Numbered from the stretch's first letter, positions 41,401-58,631 are shown. The stretch: DNA of 64,000 nucleotides from Trichoplax sp. H2 (GCA_003344405.1 NOWV01000027.1:372001-436000); one strand, 5' to 3'. Notes: generated by a model not told the origin, from the letters alone. Program-made: numbers and translations.

Positions 41401-42451
41401 TAGGCTTTAGGATTGAAGGCATTAAGGTGTGTACAGTATATTGGTACTATCGTTTTACTCTTTTCACTTCCGATCAAATTATTTTACTTATTACACTACA
41501 ATAAAAATTTGTATACAAGTTAGCAATGTGATTTACAATCCTTTTTTAATTTTATCGACTGTACTATTGTACATATGTTTTATATGTATTCGGTGAGATT
41601 ATCAATTTATTGTACATCAATACTAGTTTATCTTTACTAATTTTTCTTAAATTATTCTTAAATAATCTTATAAATTCAGATTTAAATCTAAAAATGGCTT
41701 GATTTTTTAATTACGTGAGTAGATCGGGGAAGGTGCTCCGGATAAAGATTTTAAGACAACTCGCTATAAACCAGAAGTTGCCGTAACATTTGATAAATTT
41801 GTGAACAATAACAAAATTGTAGTAGTAAGTCATAGATTGATTGAAGTTAAATGGACGTCATAATTAAAGAGATTATAGCTGTATTGTAATGTTAAATGAT
41901 GTAGGGTAAATATATACGTCGCTTGAAAGCCATACGAGCTACTTTGGAAATGTCACCTTTCTTCAAATGCCACGAAGTTAGTTTTGTAATAATTATTTCG
42001 AAAATAATAATGATGTCTGATTGTTAAATGAGAAATGAGGTTATTAAGGATTATATATATATATATTTATCTTGATTTATTGTAGCTGATTGGTAGCTCT
42101 TTATTATTCGTACATGACAAAAATGATAACGCAAGTGTTTGGATGATCGACTTTGGTAAAACAACACGTTTATCCGATGGAAAGTACCTAGATCATCGAA
42201 TACCTTGGATTGAAGGCAATCAAGAAGATGGCTATTTATGGGGTCTTGATAATCTAATTGATATTTGGTCAGATATTTACAATGGACAAATCGAGAACAT
42301 ATCTGAGGACTGTAAGGATGGCAACGGCGTCGGTAGTAATGATTCGACGGATGTACCGGCTAGTACGAAGGATGTACCAAATGGTAAATCCGAATTAAGT
42401 GACGATTTCACTCAGAAGGAGATTAACCTTACAAGTCATGAAGAGAGGTAG
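29430..42451 (+). CDS. ITPK: Inositol-1,4,5-trisphosphate 3-kinase
   Basis: Eight exons join in phase: 29430-30257, 40254-40353, 40697-40837, 41050-41177, 41277-41426, 41723-41824, 41905-41976 and 42086-42451 (628 residues from the first ATG; an ATG at 29490 would give 608). The enzyme phosphorylates Ins(1,4,5)P3 to Ins(1,3,4,5)P4 in calcium signalling. Exon 1 is a disordered Ser/Asp/Asn-rich N-terminus, as in ITPKB/C, ending EEQRKPKK. Exon 2 starts the catalytic domain: [19 protein letters not shown] and YPWVQLAGH. Then [31 protein letters not shown] (the PxxxDxKxG motif of the inositol polyphosphate kinase family), [31 protein letters not shown] and SSLLF...WMIDFGKT (metal-binding motif). 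After NLIDIW a tail of about 55 Ser/Asp-rich residues extends past the usual end. Intron 1 is 10 kb; the others are 80-343 bases. Confidence 0.95.
33281..33480. repeat. Local duplication in ITPK intron 1
   Basis: A unit starting AAACTATCGAATGGAAT, then GATCACGTGGTAC, CAATAGGCTTACAGTGAC, occurs at 33281 and 33411, with a partial copy of its first half (CGAATGGAAGGGATCACATG) near 33372. The copies are separated by GTACTGTAC-type words. Confidence 0.85.
35757..35948. repeat. Three-copy tandem repeat, unit 64-68 bases
   Basis: Copies begin GCAAGTGCCTATAATTTTCG at 35757, GCAAGTGCCTATGATTTTCG at 35825 and GCAAGTGCTTATGATTTTCG at 35889, each followed by GGTTTTTACATTAGCCCTTT or a close variant. The third copy is the most diverged. 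Confidence 0.93.
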
Positions 42452-45313
42452 TACCCTAAAAGCTTTTTATCTATTTCAAATGAATGAGGCCATTCCATTA
42501 TCGAATTATTATATTGGATTGAGCCATTTGGCGGAAACTACAAGTTAAATTTAAATCTTGCCAGTTTGATTATTATCCGCACCAGATTTGACCCCTCAAT
42601 TGCATTTAACAACACGGTCGCACTCCGCCACCATAGAACTTATTTGAAGACAACTTAAAGGATCACTCTGATATTCTGTGATGTTGTATGTAAATTACAG
42701 GCACAAGAGATTGATCAATATGAAAGCACTTATTTCGTCACCTAATGAATGTAACGATCGATCATCTTCGAATAAGTTTACTTTTGTGATCACCAACTTA
42801 AATAGACTAATTTTTCTTAATGCATGTAATTACTTACGATGATTCCGTAATGATGGATAATGAAAGGAGTACAACACTTGGTTAAAGTATTCAATTTCAT
42901 GCGGTAGTAATTTAATCTGCTGCTGCACTTACATATATCACCATATATGTAATTTGTCTATGAAATTAATTGTGTTTGTCTAACTCCATGGTGTTATCGT
43001 TTAAATATCAATACTTATACAATATGTCTTAGTGGTTTACTACACAAATGATACTTGATAAAGCGCATGATAACAGCTGTATGGGTTAGCCGAGTTGCTA
43101 ACAATTATTACGATTTTTCAACGTTACTCCTGATTATTTAGCTGGACAGTTTGCGGATCAAAATGGAATAACTCTCGAAGGTATAATTACGGGAACATTC
43201 TGAATAGATAGATAGATAATGATGTTCTGTATATAACAATTCTATTATATGTGTATGTTAAAGATAATCATTGTTTACGACAATATTTGGTTAAATTTAA
43301 GACGGTAGTACAAACGATTATTTATACGTATGCCAATCAAAATTGCAAACAATCAATATGACAAATTTGTTTGCATAACCTTAATACCTTTTCAAAGGTT
43401 ACTTGCATTTCCGTTTTTCTGTTGGATTACTGGTCATTGAGCAACATTAGTACACGTTTGTAGAAAATATATATAGAATCATATTACAGTATTTTATGAT
43501 ACACATGCGATTACTAATGGTAGACTTTCTCACGAACCAACTGTACTACCTTACATATGGTTAAATTCGAACGCTGTAGTTTTTTAGATATTTAAATGTG
43601 CAAGTTAAAGTAGTGATTCCAGCATCAAAAATTGATTATTTTACTAACTTTGTTATCTACGAAAGGAAATAACCTTAACAAGCAATTAAGTACTCGTTAA
43701 AATAACATTAGTTGTGACGTGATGTAGCAACATACTACAGGATTGATGAAACACATAATGTAATATATCTACACTGGATAAAGATTCAAAACCAAAGGTA
43801 CTATTTTACAGTATTAATGAGTTGTTAACATTGCAAATAAAAAATTTTCAGTTGATTCTTTCTCAGGTTGAATACGTCTGTTGAGTGTTTTTAAGTGGAG
43901 TTGGAGTATGAAAGCTAACTTGATCATGCGATAGTAGAAAAGAACTTTTTATTTGTTAAAGGTAACATAAAATTGTTATCATGTACAGTACAGTATGTAG
44001 GCCTTAAACAATATAGATTAAAAGTCTTAATTTGAAGACCATAAAACTAAATGATAAAATGTACTTTTGATAACAAATTATTCACCGACAGTAAATAATA
44101 CTAATATCGAAGGAAAAAAGTATAGTAACTAGACTGTACGAATGCAAGTACAGTAAACGAGAGTATGAATTATCTAGGGAAATAATTGGGAGGATAACTC
44201 TGGACCAGGGCAATATCAAGCAAAAAGAGATTTTTCTAATTTAACTCAAAAGATAGGAATCAGACATGCCATTGATGGTACTAAGCAGTGCTATCGGGAC
44301 GTATGAACTGCTACAGGAATGGACAGACGTTTGTGCTTACAAAATTGCTTTACTTACAGAATGAAAACCCTGGTGTATTGTAAGATAAATTTACATTTTT
44401 ACACGGAACATGATACGCAAAGTACTGCGCACTATAAATTGCATAAGGAGATAGCAATAAGATTTGTTTAGCTGCAATTCTAATGTTTATCAAATCCTCA
44501 ATACAGTATTACCTAATTGTTCATTAAATTCTAGTATGAGAATAACTTCTGAAGTCATCTGACAAATCATTGCAATATTTTTATGTCAGCGTTTGCATTA
44601 ATAATTCGGTGATCTTTAAAATAGATCTGAGTGGTGTTGATACTTTTAGAGCAAATAGAATCGTTTGAAACGTTAAGGTAAAAAGTCATTGATTGAAGTA
44701 GATTCGTTACCACTCTATGCATGTATTTTAAATTTGTTTCCAAATCTAATTACGCAAATAATTGTAATATGAATACATATAGAATATTTGTCCATTTTAA
44801 TAAAGAGTACACGGGCCATATCGTATAAAAGACATTCTAACTAAAAAGAAATTTTTCATTGGAAGTGTATATTTTAAATAACAAGAAATATTTTTCAAAA
44901 AATGACGTTAATAAAAGTTTAATGGCCGGACGTAATCTGCTACAATTAACACGCCAAGGCAAAATCAGCTTCTGTTATATTTCTTAGATGCGATTTTTAG
45001 TCTTTACATCAAAACTTGATCGTCTTTGAGTAGGTTATGAAATTTTTTACAAATGTATACAATGGTTAAATGTACTCCTACCTACTCATAATAACGTCTG
45101 TTCATACTAGTATCTTTCAACGCAGTAAGAGTAGTTATTAATCAACTTGGATTCAGTTACAGGTTTAAGTTATAGCAATTCGTAAGAATATTTCGATTTT
45201 CATTTACACGATTAATTTATTAGTAAATGCGTAACTAAATCCTTTAGCTGAACATTCACTTTGGTAGTTCGTATCCATTTTGAATGAACAAGGCAATAAA
45301 TATTCAATACCGT
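42452..45313. other. Intergenic, tail-to-tail ITPK / SIRT2
   Basis: 2.86 kb between convergent genes. No exon supported. Only AT-rich sequence with isolated GTACAGTA words was seen. Confidence 0.55.
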
Positions 45314-49470
<4,157 letters not shown>

Positions 49471-49690
49471 TGTGAGTAAGATAAAACTTGTTATCATTTC
49501 TCATATTTCATAGGTGATGCGATATCATACTTGTCATAAGTAGGTATACTTGCAAGACAGTTTTGACAAATACGTAAAAAGGAGATCTTGAAGCACTGCA
49601 GTGCTGAATCAACAATAGAATGTATACCTAAAACGCTAAGAGTCCTCGTTTGATCCCTGGAAAAGGTGCTCGTTTACTTTAAACAAATAA

Positions 49691-50355
49691 GCTATTTCAA
49701 ACTTATACTGATCTGTTTCATACCAGTGAATCAATCTACTAACATAAACATACATACAGTATATTATACATCCAGATCATGCTTCCTTTACTGTTCTTGT
49801 ATAAATATACACTTTGGACTATTCACCCATCTCTTAATTACAATTGCAATGCATTTCTAATACGGCACTAGATATAAGAAAATCCAGAAGTCAAAGCATT
49901 TCAAACTTCTGATACTATCAAATCATCACTCAAAAGGCAGATGATGTACTAACTACACTCATCTATTATGCAAATTTATGGATGCTACAGAACCAACATA
50001 AAAGGATCAATCTATCGTATATCAACAGATAGAAATTCTTTAAATTAAGTAACCGAACACTACTTTGTCCTATTACAATTCCAGTCATGATAACTGTTAG
50101 AATACACATGATGTATAAAATTGATCAATACGGTTACAAACAACAGGATATACGAATTGGCATAGTATTGACGCTATATATCCTTGCAGATTATGTAGCT
50201 CATAAATCAGTAATGACTTTAATAAGGTATGATAGCTCATTCTATTAGCAATCTTGAAGTGGGTATTGCGTATATAAACCTTTATTCTTTATTTCAATGT
50301 TTCAATAATACTGTAAGAGAAAGTTTGAAGGCCTTCAGGGCAAATGGATTACTAA
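49691..50355. repeat. First copy of duplicated segment, left of gap 3
   Basis: 665 bases beginning GCTATTTCAAACTTATACTG and ending GGATTACTAA at the gap. It matches 50376-51159 almost base for base, but lacks a 123-base block and has four extra bases (ACTA) near 49950. Confidence 0.95.
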
Positions 50356-50375
50356 NNNNNNNNNNNNNNNNNNNN
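50356..50375. other. Assembly gap (20 N)
   Basis: A 20-N scaffold join between two near-identical copies of the same sequence. Confidence 0.99.
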
Positions 50376-51159
50376 GCTATTTCAAACTTATACTGATCTG
50401 TTTCATACCAGTGAATCAATCTACTAACATAAACATACATACAGTATATTATACATCCAGATCATGCTTCCTTTACTGTTCTTGTATAAATATACACTTT
50501 GGACTATTCACCCATCTCTTAATTACAATTGCAATGCAGTTCTAATACGGCACTAGATATAAGAAAATCCAGAAGTCAAAGCATTTCAAACTTCTGATAC
50601 TATCAAATCATCACTCAAAAGGCAGATGATGTACTACACTCATCTATTTTGGACTGCTTCAGTTGTCGCTATAATTCGATAGGTTATAAAAAAGATTTAT
50701 ATTATACTGTACAGTACTGTATATATATATATATATGCACTCCTACTTTTATGGTATAAAAGTAAACCAACATGCAAATTTATGGATGCTACAGAACCAA
50801 CATAAAAGGATCAATCTATCGTATATCAACAGATAGAAATTCTTTAAATTAAGTAACCGAACACTACTTTGTCCTATTACAATTCCAGTCATGATAACTG
50901 TTAGAATACACATGATGTATAAAATTGATCAATACGGTTACAAACAACAGGATATACGAATTGGCATAGTATTGACGCTATTTATCCTTGCAGATTATGT
51001 AGCTCATAAATCAGTAATGACTTTAATAAGGTATGATAGCTCATTCTATTAGCAATCTTGAAGTGGGTATTGCGTATATAAACCTTTATTCTTTATTTCA
51101 ATGTTTCAATAATACTGTAAGAGAAAGTTTGAAGGCCTTCAGGGCAAATGGATTACTAA
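50376..51159. repeat. Second copy of duplicated segment, right of gap 3
   Basis: 784 bases matching 49691-50355; the length difference is fully explained by a 123-base block at 50649-50771 and a four-base deletion. Sequence past 51159 is unique. Two alleles laid end to end is the simplest reading. Confidence 0.95.
50649..50771. mobile_element. 123-base presence/absence block with GTACAGTAC core
   Basis: Compared with the other copy, this block sits between ATCTATT and ATGCAAA, with no bases lost from the empty site. It begins TTGGACTG and ends AAACCAAC, so TTGG/CCAA forms a minimal terminal inverted repeat. Its middle holds ATACTGTACAGTACTGTA followed by a TA run. It codes for nothing. It could be a very small non-autonomous element carrying the palindrome, or a block deleted from the other copy; no clear target-site duplication is visible. 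Confidence 0.45.
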
Positions 51160-52030
51160 TAACCATGACTATCGATCTTGATAAAACTCAAAGAAAGTTT
51201 CTTGGTAGGATAAAAAAGGGCAAAAATCGATAGAGATCCATCTACTATACACACACCCTTAATGAATTATACCGTAATTATAATTATAAGTCCATTTCTA
51301 CGCCTAAAGTGGCACACGACTTTCTAGCTTTCTAGAGCAATCGTACAATTTACTTTTCCAAGGGTAGAGATAGATGACTTACGTTGATTCTCCGATGATG
51401 CCATCACTGATCGACACCAACACCAAGGTATTTACTGCACACTAATCGATCAATGGCATGCAGTCTTTGACAAGGAAGATAGATGATCAATCTTTCTACT
51501 GTAATAGCAAGAAATAAAGAGAAAAATCATAACATTAAAATAGCAATCCTAGGTGATCAAGAAGTTACAAGAGACTACAATAGTCAACTTAGCCAAAGAG
51601 GCCGCAGTCAGACATCGCCTTTTCACTATAGTACTATTATCCGTTTACTATTTCTATCACTTGTGATAATGTAGCCTTGAAAGGAAAAATACATTCCATC
51701 TTTCAGTTATTCTACTTATATTGGCTCGAAAGTATAGCTAGCTAGTCAGCGATTAATTATCGTCCAATCCAATTGTTGAGTCAAGTTTTCACTACAGTAC
51801 CTCTACTTTATACTAAGCAAGTAAGCATCGATTCTTCAAAGACCACACTAAAGTAAAATACTTGTATTCATAGCTTCAACTAGAATGCATAGAAAAACAG
51901 TAACTAGTTCTAAATTAGTCATTTACCTTTGACTACTTTCAATTTTGCAATAACCACTGCAAATTCAGCATCAATTTTAACCGACAAGTAGCACCAAGAA
52001 GATTTTTTTCTCCAACTGGCCTTTTAATAT

Positions 52031-52190
52031 GGCCGATACTCACACATACACATGGGAATGAATCTGTCTGTCCGAAATCCTGCCTACAGTCACAGTCACG
52101 GTACGTGGCCGATACTCACACATACTGTACTGTACACATGGGAATGAATCCGTCTGTCCGAAATCTTGCCTACAGTCACAGTCACAGTAC
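52031..52190. repeat. Two-copy tandem duplication, unit about 76-86 bases
   Basis: GGCCGATACTCACACATAC starts at 52031 and again at 52107, both followed by ACATGGGAATGAATC, GTCTGTCCGAAATC and TGCCTACAGTCACAGTCAC. The second copy has ten extra bases, two TGTAC units, right after CACACATAC. Confidence 0.93.
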
Positions 52191-53938
52191 GTACAGAAGT
52201 AGTCCATTCTTATACTGTAGCGGCACTAAATCGGTTCGAGTATTCATCGTATCTCTAATTCTGGTCAATAATTAGTTATTTGCATGCTTGAATGCGATAG
52301 CTGACTCTCTCATGGGGTTGGGAAGTTGAATTCTCTCTTGCGCACGCGCAATTCGTTGTTATAGAACTCGTAATAATTGCAGTAGTGAATTAGACAGTAT
52401 ACTGTAGTTTGACTGTATTACGACCACGATGACGTCTGTCCAATATCTCTCTGCCGGAGTCCGTCCGGCCAGGGACTACTAAAAAGGAAAGAGGAGAGGG
52501 ATGCAAAGTAAAAAGTAAAATGCAGAAACCAATCATGTTTTCTGGTCATTCTACTCTGTGGAGGGGATGATCATCATGAACAATCTAGTCTACGATTATA
52601 GATATACGATACCGTCGAAATGACTAGTAAAATAGTCGGCCTCCCAATTTTTTTTTGTATCCTTCTTTCTTTCTTTCTTCGTGGTCTTTGCTGATTGCAT
52701 TGCATTCTACTCGATATACTTTTCATCTGCTGTTCTGCTCATAGAACTAGAATACTGTAGAAGTAAAAGGGAAACTTCCATCGCTTATACGTACTGTGGT
52801 ACTCAGTACAGTATATTTTGTTTCTGCCATATACACATACTATTTATATACGCGTACATATATACAATATTAGGTAGGCATCTGAGAATAATAATTAATT
52901 CTTTCAACAGCGCTTTACAGCTTCTGCAGCTTTAGCCGGTTTCATTTGGCGGTATCATGGCAACAGAGCCTGTAATACAGGCTTGCATGATCAGTGGTTG
53001 TAGGACAACTACCACCTGGACAATCTTATCGCGATTGCCTCTAGGCAAATGGTGATCTGTTATGAATGGTTTGATGTCCTAACTTCAATTTCTATCGATA
53101 AATGCGATCAGACCGATAGGAGTCGATATCTAGCCTTCTTTCTTGACGGAAATGGCTAGATGTGAGAAGTCATAATTCGATGACAAAGTATCGAAAATAA
53201 GTAAAAGCTCAAAGGTAGAATAATTCAACAGAAAATGTAAAGTAAAATTATCTCCAGAGCAGTTGATTAGCAAGCCGCACTAGGAGCATGCCGTAATCAT
53301 ACTGGATTCTACTCTCATCGTATCATAACAGAAATTTTATGATACAGTTTAGCTAACGCGAGTAGGGCGATAGTAGTAACTTGCTACGATACCAAACACT
53401 ATCCTGCAAGTACTTTATTTAGACAATATACTAAGGTGGTGCTTTGAAGCAATAGCATACTAGCCGCTGATTGGACAATCTCAGTTTAGAATTAACCGTT
53501 ATATATTGATATAATAGTATATTATAATCGATCACGATAGTACAATATTGTATCTTTCCATGGACTAGACTAATAAGCTGGGCAACCTACTTTTACTTTA
53601 GAATAGAACCTTAACGGTACACAGCCAATTCATTTTTAAATACCTATAAGTAACCTCTATCGTTGCTATTGAAAACGGTAGTTCAATTTATGGTAAGTTG
53701 ATAATATCCAAGTTAGCGGGAATAGTGTCATCAACATCAATTTTATGCTCAGATAAAACATCCACTTACTTTTTGACTAGTTATATTTTAGATTTCCATG
53801 ATTTGAAAATAGATTATACAACTGCTTCAATGCATAATTTAGCTTAGTTTAATCCAAGTAAACTAGCAGTAAAACGCACGACTGAATCCGGAAGTATAAT
53901 ATAATATAACATCAACAGGATTTGTATTCATGTATTGA

Positions 53939-56900
53939 ATGCTATATTTTGGTTATCATGGTAAGCCAAGAAATGATAACTCAAGCCTAACTAACTTACT
54001 TCGTTGGGTAATCATGAGAATACATCAATATTTTGAGCTAGATGAATTAGAAAACTATTTTCCTTTTGATAACGTACGATATTGCCTCCACGTCTATACC
54101 CCTGTATTAATTTTAAAGACATTTCTTTAAATTTTTTGTTGTTTTGCGTTTAGATTTATTTGGACGTAAATTACATGTATCTAGTGTTTAATAAAAGTAA
54201 TAAATCGATACCACTACTAACTTCATTCAAAAAGCGCCTATATACAGTATTCCATGTATATACATCAATACAATTGAAGCTTAATAGCTCTACTTCAATT
54301 AGCCATAGTTCACCTTTCTAGTAGTAGTTGTAAAATAGCATTAGGTTTATGTTGTACTGCACTCAATTTTATATTTAGTACGATGAAATAGCATAGACGT
54401 ATATACGAGGTCATGAATTGAAGTGTATACTACTACAGTAAATATGAGCATTGTATCGACAACTCAACTCTTCTTTACGCATACCCTTGTTTATATATTA
54501 TTATTTTTTAGGCAAAAAAACAGAACTAAATCAACTCCAAATTGATGAGCACTACGATATCATGCTAAAGTATAACCTGAAAGCGACTCCGTCATCAATG
54601 CTTCCAATGTTTTCCGACATCAGCCATGTATCCAGGTTTATATTTATGTATACAGTATACTTGCTGGATAGCCAGATTCTCTGGTTGTGTTTTAACTACA
54701 TCGATTATAATAGTTTATCGATTTATAATACGTGTAAGAATATTTAGCTCAAAATTTAGTACACAAATGGGGTAAAATGGATATGCATTTCCATTATAGG
54801 AAGATTGTTTTCTAATCCATTTGTTTTATATAAATCATCGATAGTATTTTGGAATTATGCACGCGCATTATTAGTAGGGAATCGGACATTAAATATTGAT
54901 CATTAAGTTATCGTACCATAAACTATAACTGATTCTGTTCATTAATATAGAAATTGATCGAGAGATGCTTTTTCATATTTTTTTAATCGATCTTAATAAT
55001 GGTATCCTGAAATCATTCTGTATATTCATATTCATAAAATTTATATGTATCAAATTATAGTGCTAATTCACAGTATCAGGATGTCTGTAGAAGGGAAAAA
55101 GAAAGTCAATTACGAAATGATAAATTGCTTTATGATTTGGAAGTTGCTTGCAAGCATTCCACGCTACTAGACTCCAAGCTATTTGATTTGCAGACTGCTA
55201 GGGTATAAAATTAAAAAAGATAACTTAATGTTTGTTACTTTGATATATATTTTAATCTAATCGAGCTTATTATGCAACTTTAATTTTTGAAATACCGTAT
55301 ATACTAATTTAACGATAGACACTTTATGATTCTTTGAGTAAATTCTTGCTCCTAAATTGGTTCATGTCATTTTTATAGGATCAATACAAAGAAATGGCAA
55401 TGAAATATAGTGCAAAATTGAAGATTGAAGCTACTGAATCGTATATAGCACCATCCAGTAACGTACTTCATATTCATACTAAGTCAGATAGTTACGATCA
55501 GGAACGACCAGATGAAGTAAAATTGCCATTACCAAAATCATCACTAATATTGAAGCCAGCTGACGATATTCCTAGCCTGATCCAAGCAGCACAGCAGATA
55601 AGCAATCTCTCTGGTCACCACAAGCAGTATCCATTAATAGATGACAAGTTAATGCAACCTTATCAAGATCATCTGCAAGCTGATGATATCAATGCATCCA
55701 ATGTTACAGATTCGATCAATAGTAGTAATCAAGAAGAAATACCAATAATTAAGCCATTGCCAACAATCGATGATTTATTGATGACCGCTGGCCAAGGCAA
55801 TAAACAAAATAATAATAAAAATAATAATCCTTTAGATTATGAGCACAAGCTTACAGACGACAGTATATCTATGATACCACATGATGAGCAAGATAATTCA
55901 AGTAAATCTGAAAAAAGAAATGAGCCTTCGCTAATGCCAATAATATCAGGTAAACAGGTTGAAGAAAGTGCTGGTGACAGCCCGAAGAATAGTACGTTAA
56001 TAAAACACGAGGTAGAGAATGATCATTTCAATCCAAAAGCACTGAAAAATGACGCATCGACAGTGGTTATGATTGAGAGTAGTGTCTTACAACCGAAAAT
56101 TAATGAGCAACATGATATTCATATTTATGCTACAGATAGCAATAGCGATGAACAGTCCTCTGTTGGTAATATTATTTCGCACAAAAGTGATGATGTCGAT
56201 GACCAAGATAAGGAAATGGTCTCACAAGATATTAACCGTGAAGTAGTTATAGTTCAAGATGTAGATGATAATAAAAATCGTTCTAGTGACGACAACAATG
56301 AGAAAGATCGCATCACATCAAAATTATCATTCGAGTCCTCAACATCTGATGATGATAGCTCTTCTATTGAGCAATCTATTAGCTCTAAGAAATCGTTATC
56401 TAATATAGAGGAATCCATTAAATACGACCAAAGTGAGAACGAAAACCAACAACAATTATCTACGAACAAAGGTAAAATATTTAATAATTGTTAGTGTATT
56501 TAGATGTTACGAAAATTTTCTAGCATAATACAGATAGAAATGCTATATGCGTACATTATCACTACCTTGTATATTGTTATTAGTAAGTTACACTTTATCT
56601 TGAGAAATTACTATTGGGATTGAAGTAATATGGTCGCATTCAAATACGTATCTGTATATTATCATATTCCTGCTTACTTGATTTCTGATTTTTCGTTCTT
56701 ATTAAAATTATTTTAACTACAATTCAAAAAATAATAAAATTCGAAACTATATCAACGATAATTTTAGAGTTTATTCGATAGTTTCCTTCTGTGCGATCAT
56801 ATGTACACATCATATAACATATATAAACATTCGGCTTTCGGATATAGCACATGCCCCAAAGTGTTCGTACTAGTAAGAAATTAAACAGTTCGGTTAACAT

Positions 56901-58146
56901 ATTTGATTAATTTATTAAGATGATATCTTTGTTAACGTACATATCTTTCAGAAAAGAAACCTGATGCCACCGGTGAAGTGGAGCGAGATAGTAAGAGTAA
57001 AAATGTTCCTGAGTATCAATCTGATTTCGAAGATAGTAACACTATGAGTTCGTCTGAGAATATGTCCGATATTGAAAATAGCATGGTAAGACAATGATAA
57101 TACTTAGCATTCAGGAAATGGAGAAATCAAGATATGATTTTACTGTATCAAATCTTCGTATAATGATTTTACTTGTATTTACTACTTTTAGCGTCTAAAA
57201 CAAGATGTTAGAGAAGATGAAGGCGAGAATAAGACAGAAGCGGAGGCTTATGATGCTTTGAGAAGATCTGCTCTAGGTAGTCCTTTAAGTTCAGCTAGAG
57301 AGAATGCTGAAGGCGATGATGTAATGTCATTCTTGAGCGAAGATAGTGATATTGATGCGCTAGAGCAAGAGTTAGCCGAAATTGTATCCCCACGTGCAGT
57401 CGCAAGGTAATGTTTTACAATAAAATTTTTATAGCTGGCTCATAACTTTACAATCCACATGTGAACATTCTACCTTATTTTTATTATTAATTTAATATTT
57501 ATAGTAAGCACGTTTTAAAGTGCTACTGTTCTCATAATATTTATTTACTTGTAGTGGTAACAACGCTAACGAAAGGTCGCAAAGATCAAGCATTCGTAGA
57601 CTGCCAAGCATTCCAGCTTCACAAAGTGCCCATAATATTAAAGGAGTTGATGATTCTAATCAAGATCATAATCGACCTCGCTCTCGTAGTGCAGGTACGG
57701 ATCAAACAGCTGATCAGCCCCAATCTCCTACCCTTGAAGATACACTTTCTCGTGACAAATCATATAGTCAGGATAGCATAGGAGACGCTATAAAAGATGA
57801 AAGCCAGCAAACTGTTCAAAAAATACGCCAAGGTAGCTTTTACTCAAGATTTAGATTTTATCGCCAAATTCCTCTTCTGACTTACAATTTTAGTAATTTC
57901 CATATGGTACTTTTAGACGTTAATTAATTAATAATAAAGAACATTTACAGCATTAATTTAACTATAATTATGCTTGGAATTGCTATATACGTTTGGTAAT
58001 GTATTGGTATTACAAATTTGAATTTCTCTCTAGTATTAATGAGTGATGATATGGACGATGAGAACATGTTTGACCTGGAGCCAAATACTCCTAAAAAGGA
58101 AATTAAAGCACTATCGTCTGATGACGATTTTGACTTCTATGGATAA
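53939..58146 (+). CDS. Unrecognised acidic coiled-coil protein
   Basis: Eight exons join in phase: 53939-53960 (tentative), 54512-54627, 55074-55202, 55379-56471, 56952-57085, 57192-57406, 57555-57832 and 58034-58146 (699 residues). I do not recognise the family. The N-terminal 90 or so residues look helical and conserved: KKTELNQLQIDEHYDIMLKY, TPSSMLPMFSDISHYQDVCR, then RNDKLLYDLEVACKHSTLL and ARDQYKEMAMKYSAKL. The rest is disordered, Ser/Asp/Asn/Glu-rich, with YQSDFEDS near residue 475 and acidic-aromatic motifs at the end (ENMFDLEP, DDDFDFYG). Such FxD-type clusters often bind partner domains, and YxxDFE words occur in centrosomal and ciliary scaffolds, but that is only a hint. The first exon is uncertain: it is tiny, though its GTAAGC donor and phase fit; a longer frame through 54130 does not fit the next exon. 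Confidence 0.72.
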
Positions 58147-58631
58147 CTTTGCCGCAATAAATTGGAAATCTGTACAAAGACAAATATCAATTTTGGAACG
58201 AACTCATGAAAATGCAGTAGTTGCTAATCATCAAGACCTGCTTCTGAAAATGAGAAGTACTACTATCAAATCTCGATCACTTTGCAAGATGTCTCAAATC
58301 GCTCCAATATGTTTGATGAATTACGTTGACTGCATTATAGCAAAAGGCAATTAATTGTAGAAAAACGTGTTGAGATTCAGTAAGATTAATAGCGTATATG
58401 ATTGTACAGTAAATATAACAAAAAACTGCCAAATTTCTTTTAGATGACGAACAATTCAAACTACGTGTATTTTTATCGAATGGCATCGATGTAAAAGGAA
58501 GTTAAAAATTGCATTTATTAGAAACAAATTCCCTTGTATTAATTATTAATCGATCGATAATATTTGATAATATTTTATAACTACGTAAATAAATAAAATA
58601 GACCCATTTACACAACAATAAAGAATAACAG
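58147..58631. other. Intergenic, tail-to-tail
   Basis: 485 bases between two convergent stop codons, with AATAAATAAAATA near 58588 as a plausible plus-strand polyadenylation signal. A run of translated frame at 58150-58354 after the plus-strand stop is in another frame and not a separate gene. Confidence 0.55.

Larger units (their letters stand above)
49471..53938. other. Repeat-bearing intergenic stretch
   Basis: 4.5 kb between divergent SIRT2 and the next gene. It holds a duplicated segment around a gap (49691-51159), a short tandem duplication at 52031-52190 and a pyrimidine tract near 52650. Open frames at 51033-51233, 51483-51674 and 52681-52935 lack any similarity or splice context that I can see. 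Confidence 0.6.

Noticed and set aside
53961-54130. Open frame reading LLRWVIMRIHQYFELDELENYF after the tentative first exon at 53960
   Set aside because: It looks protein-like, but its possible donors do not match the phase of the next exon, while the GTAAGC donor at 53961 does.
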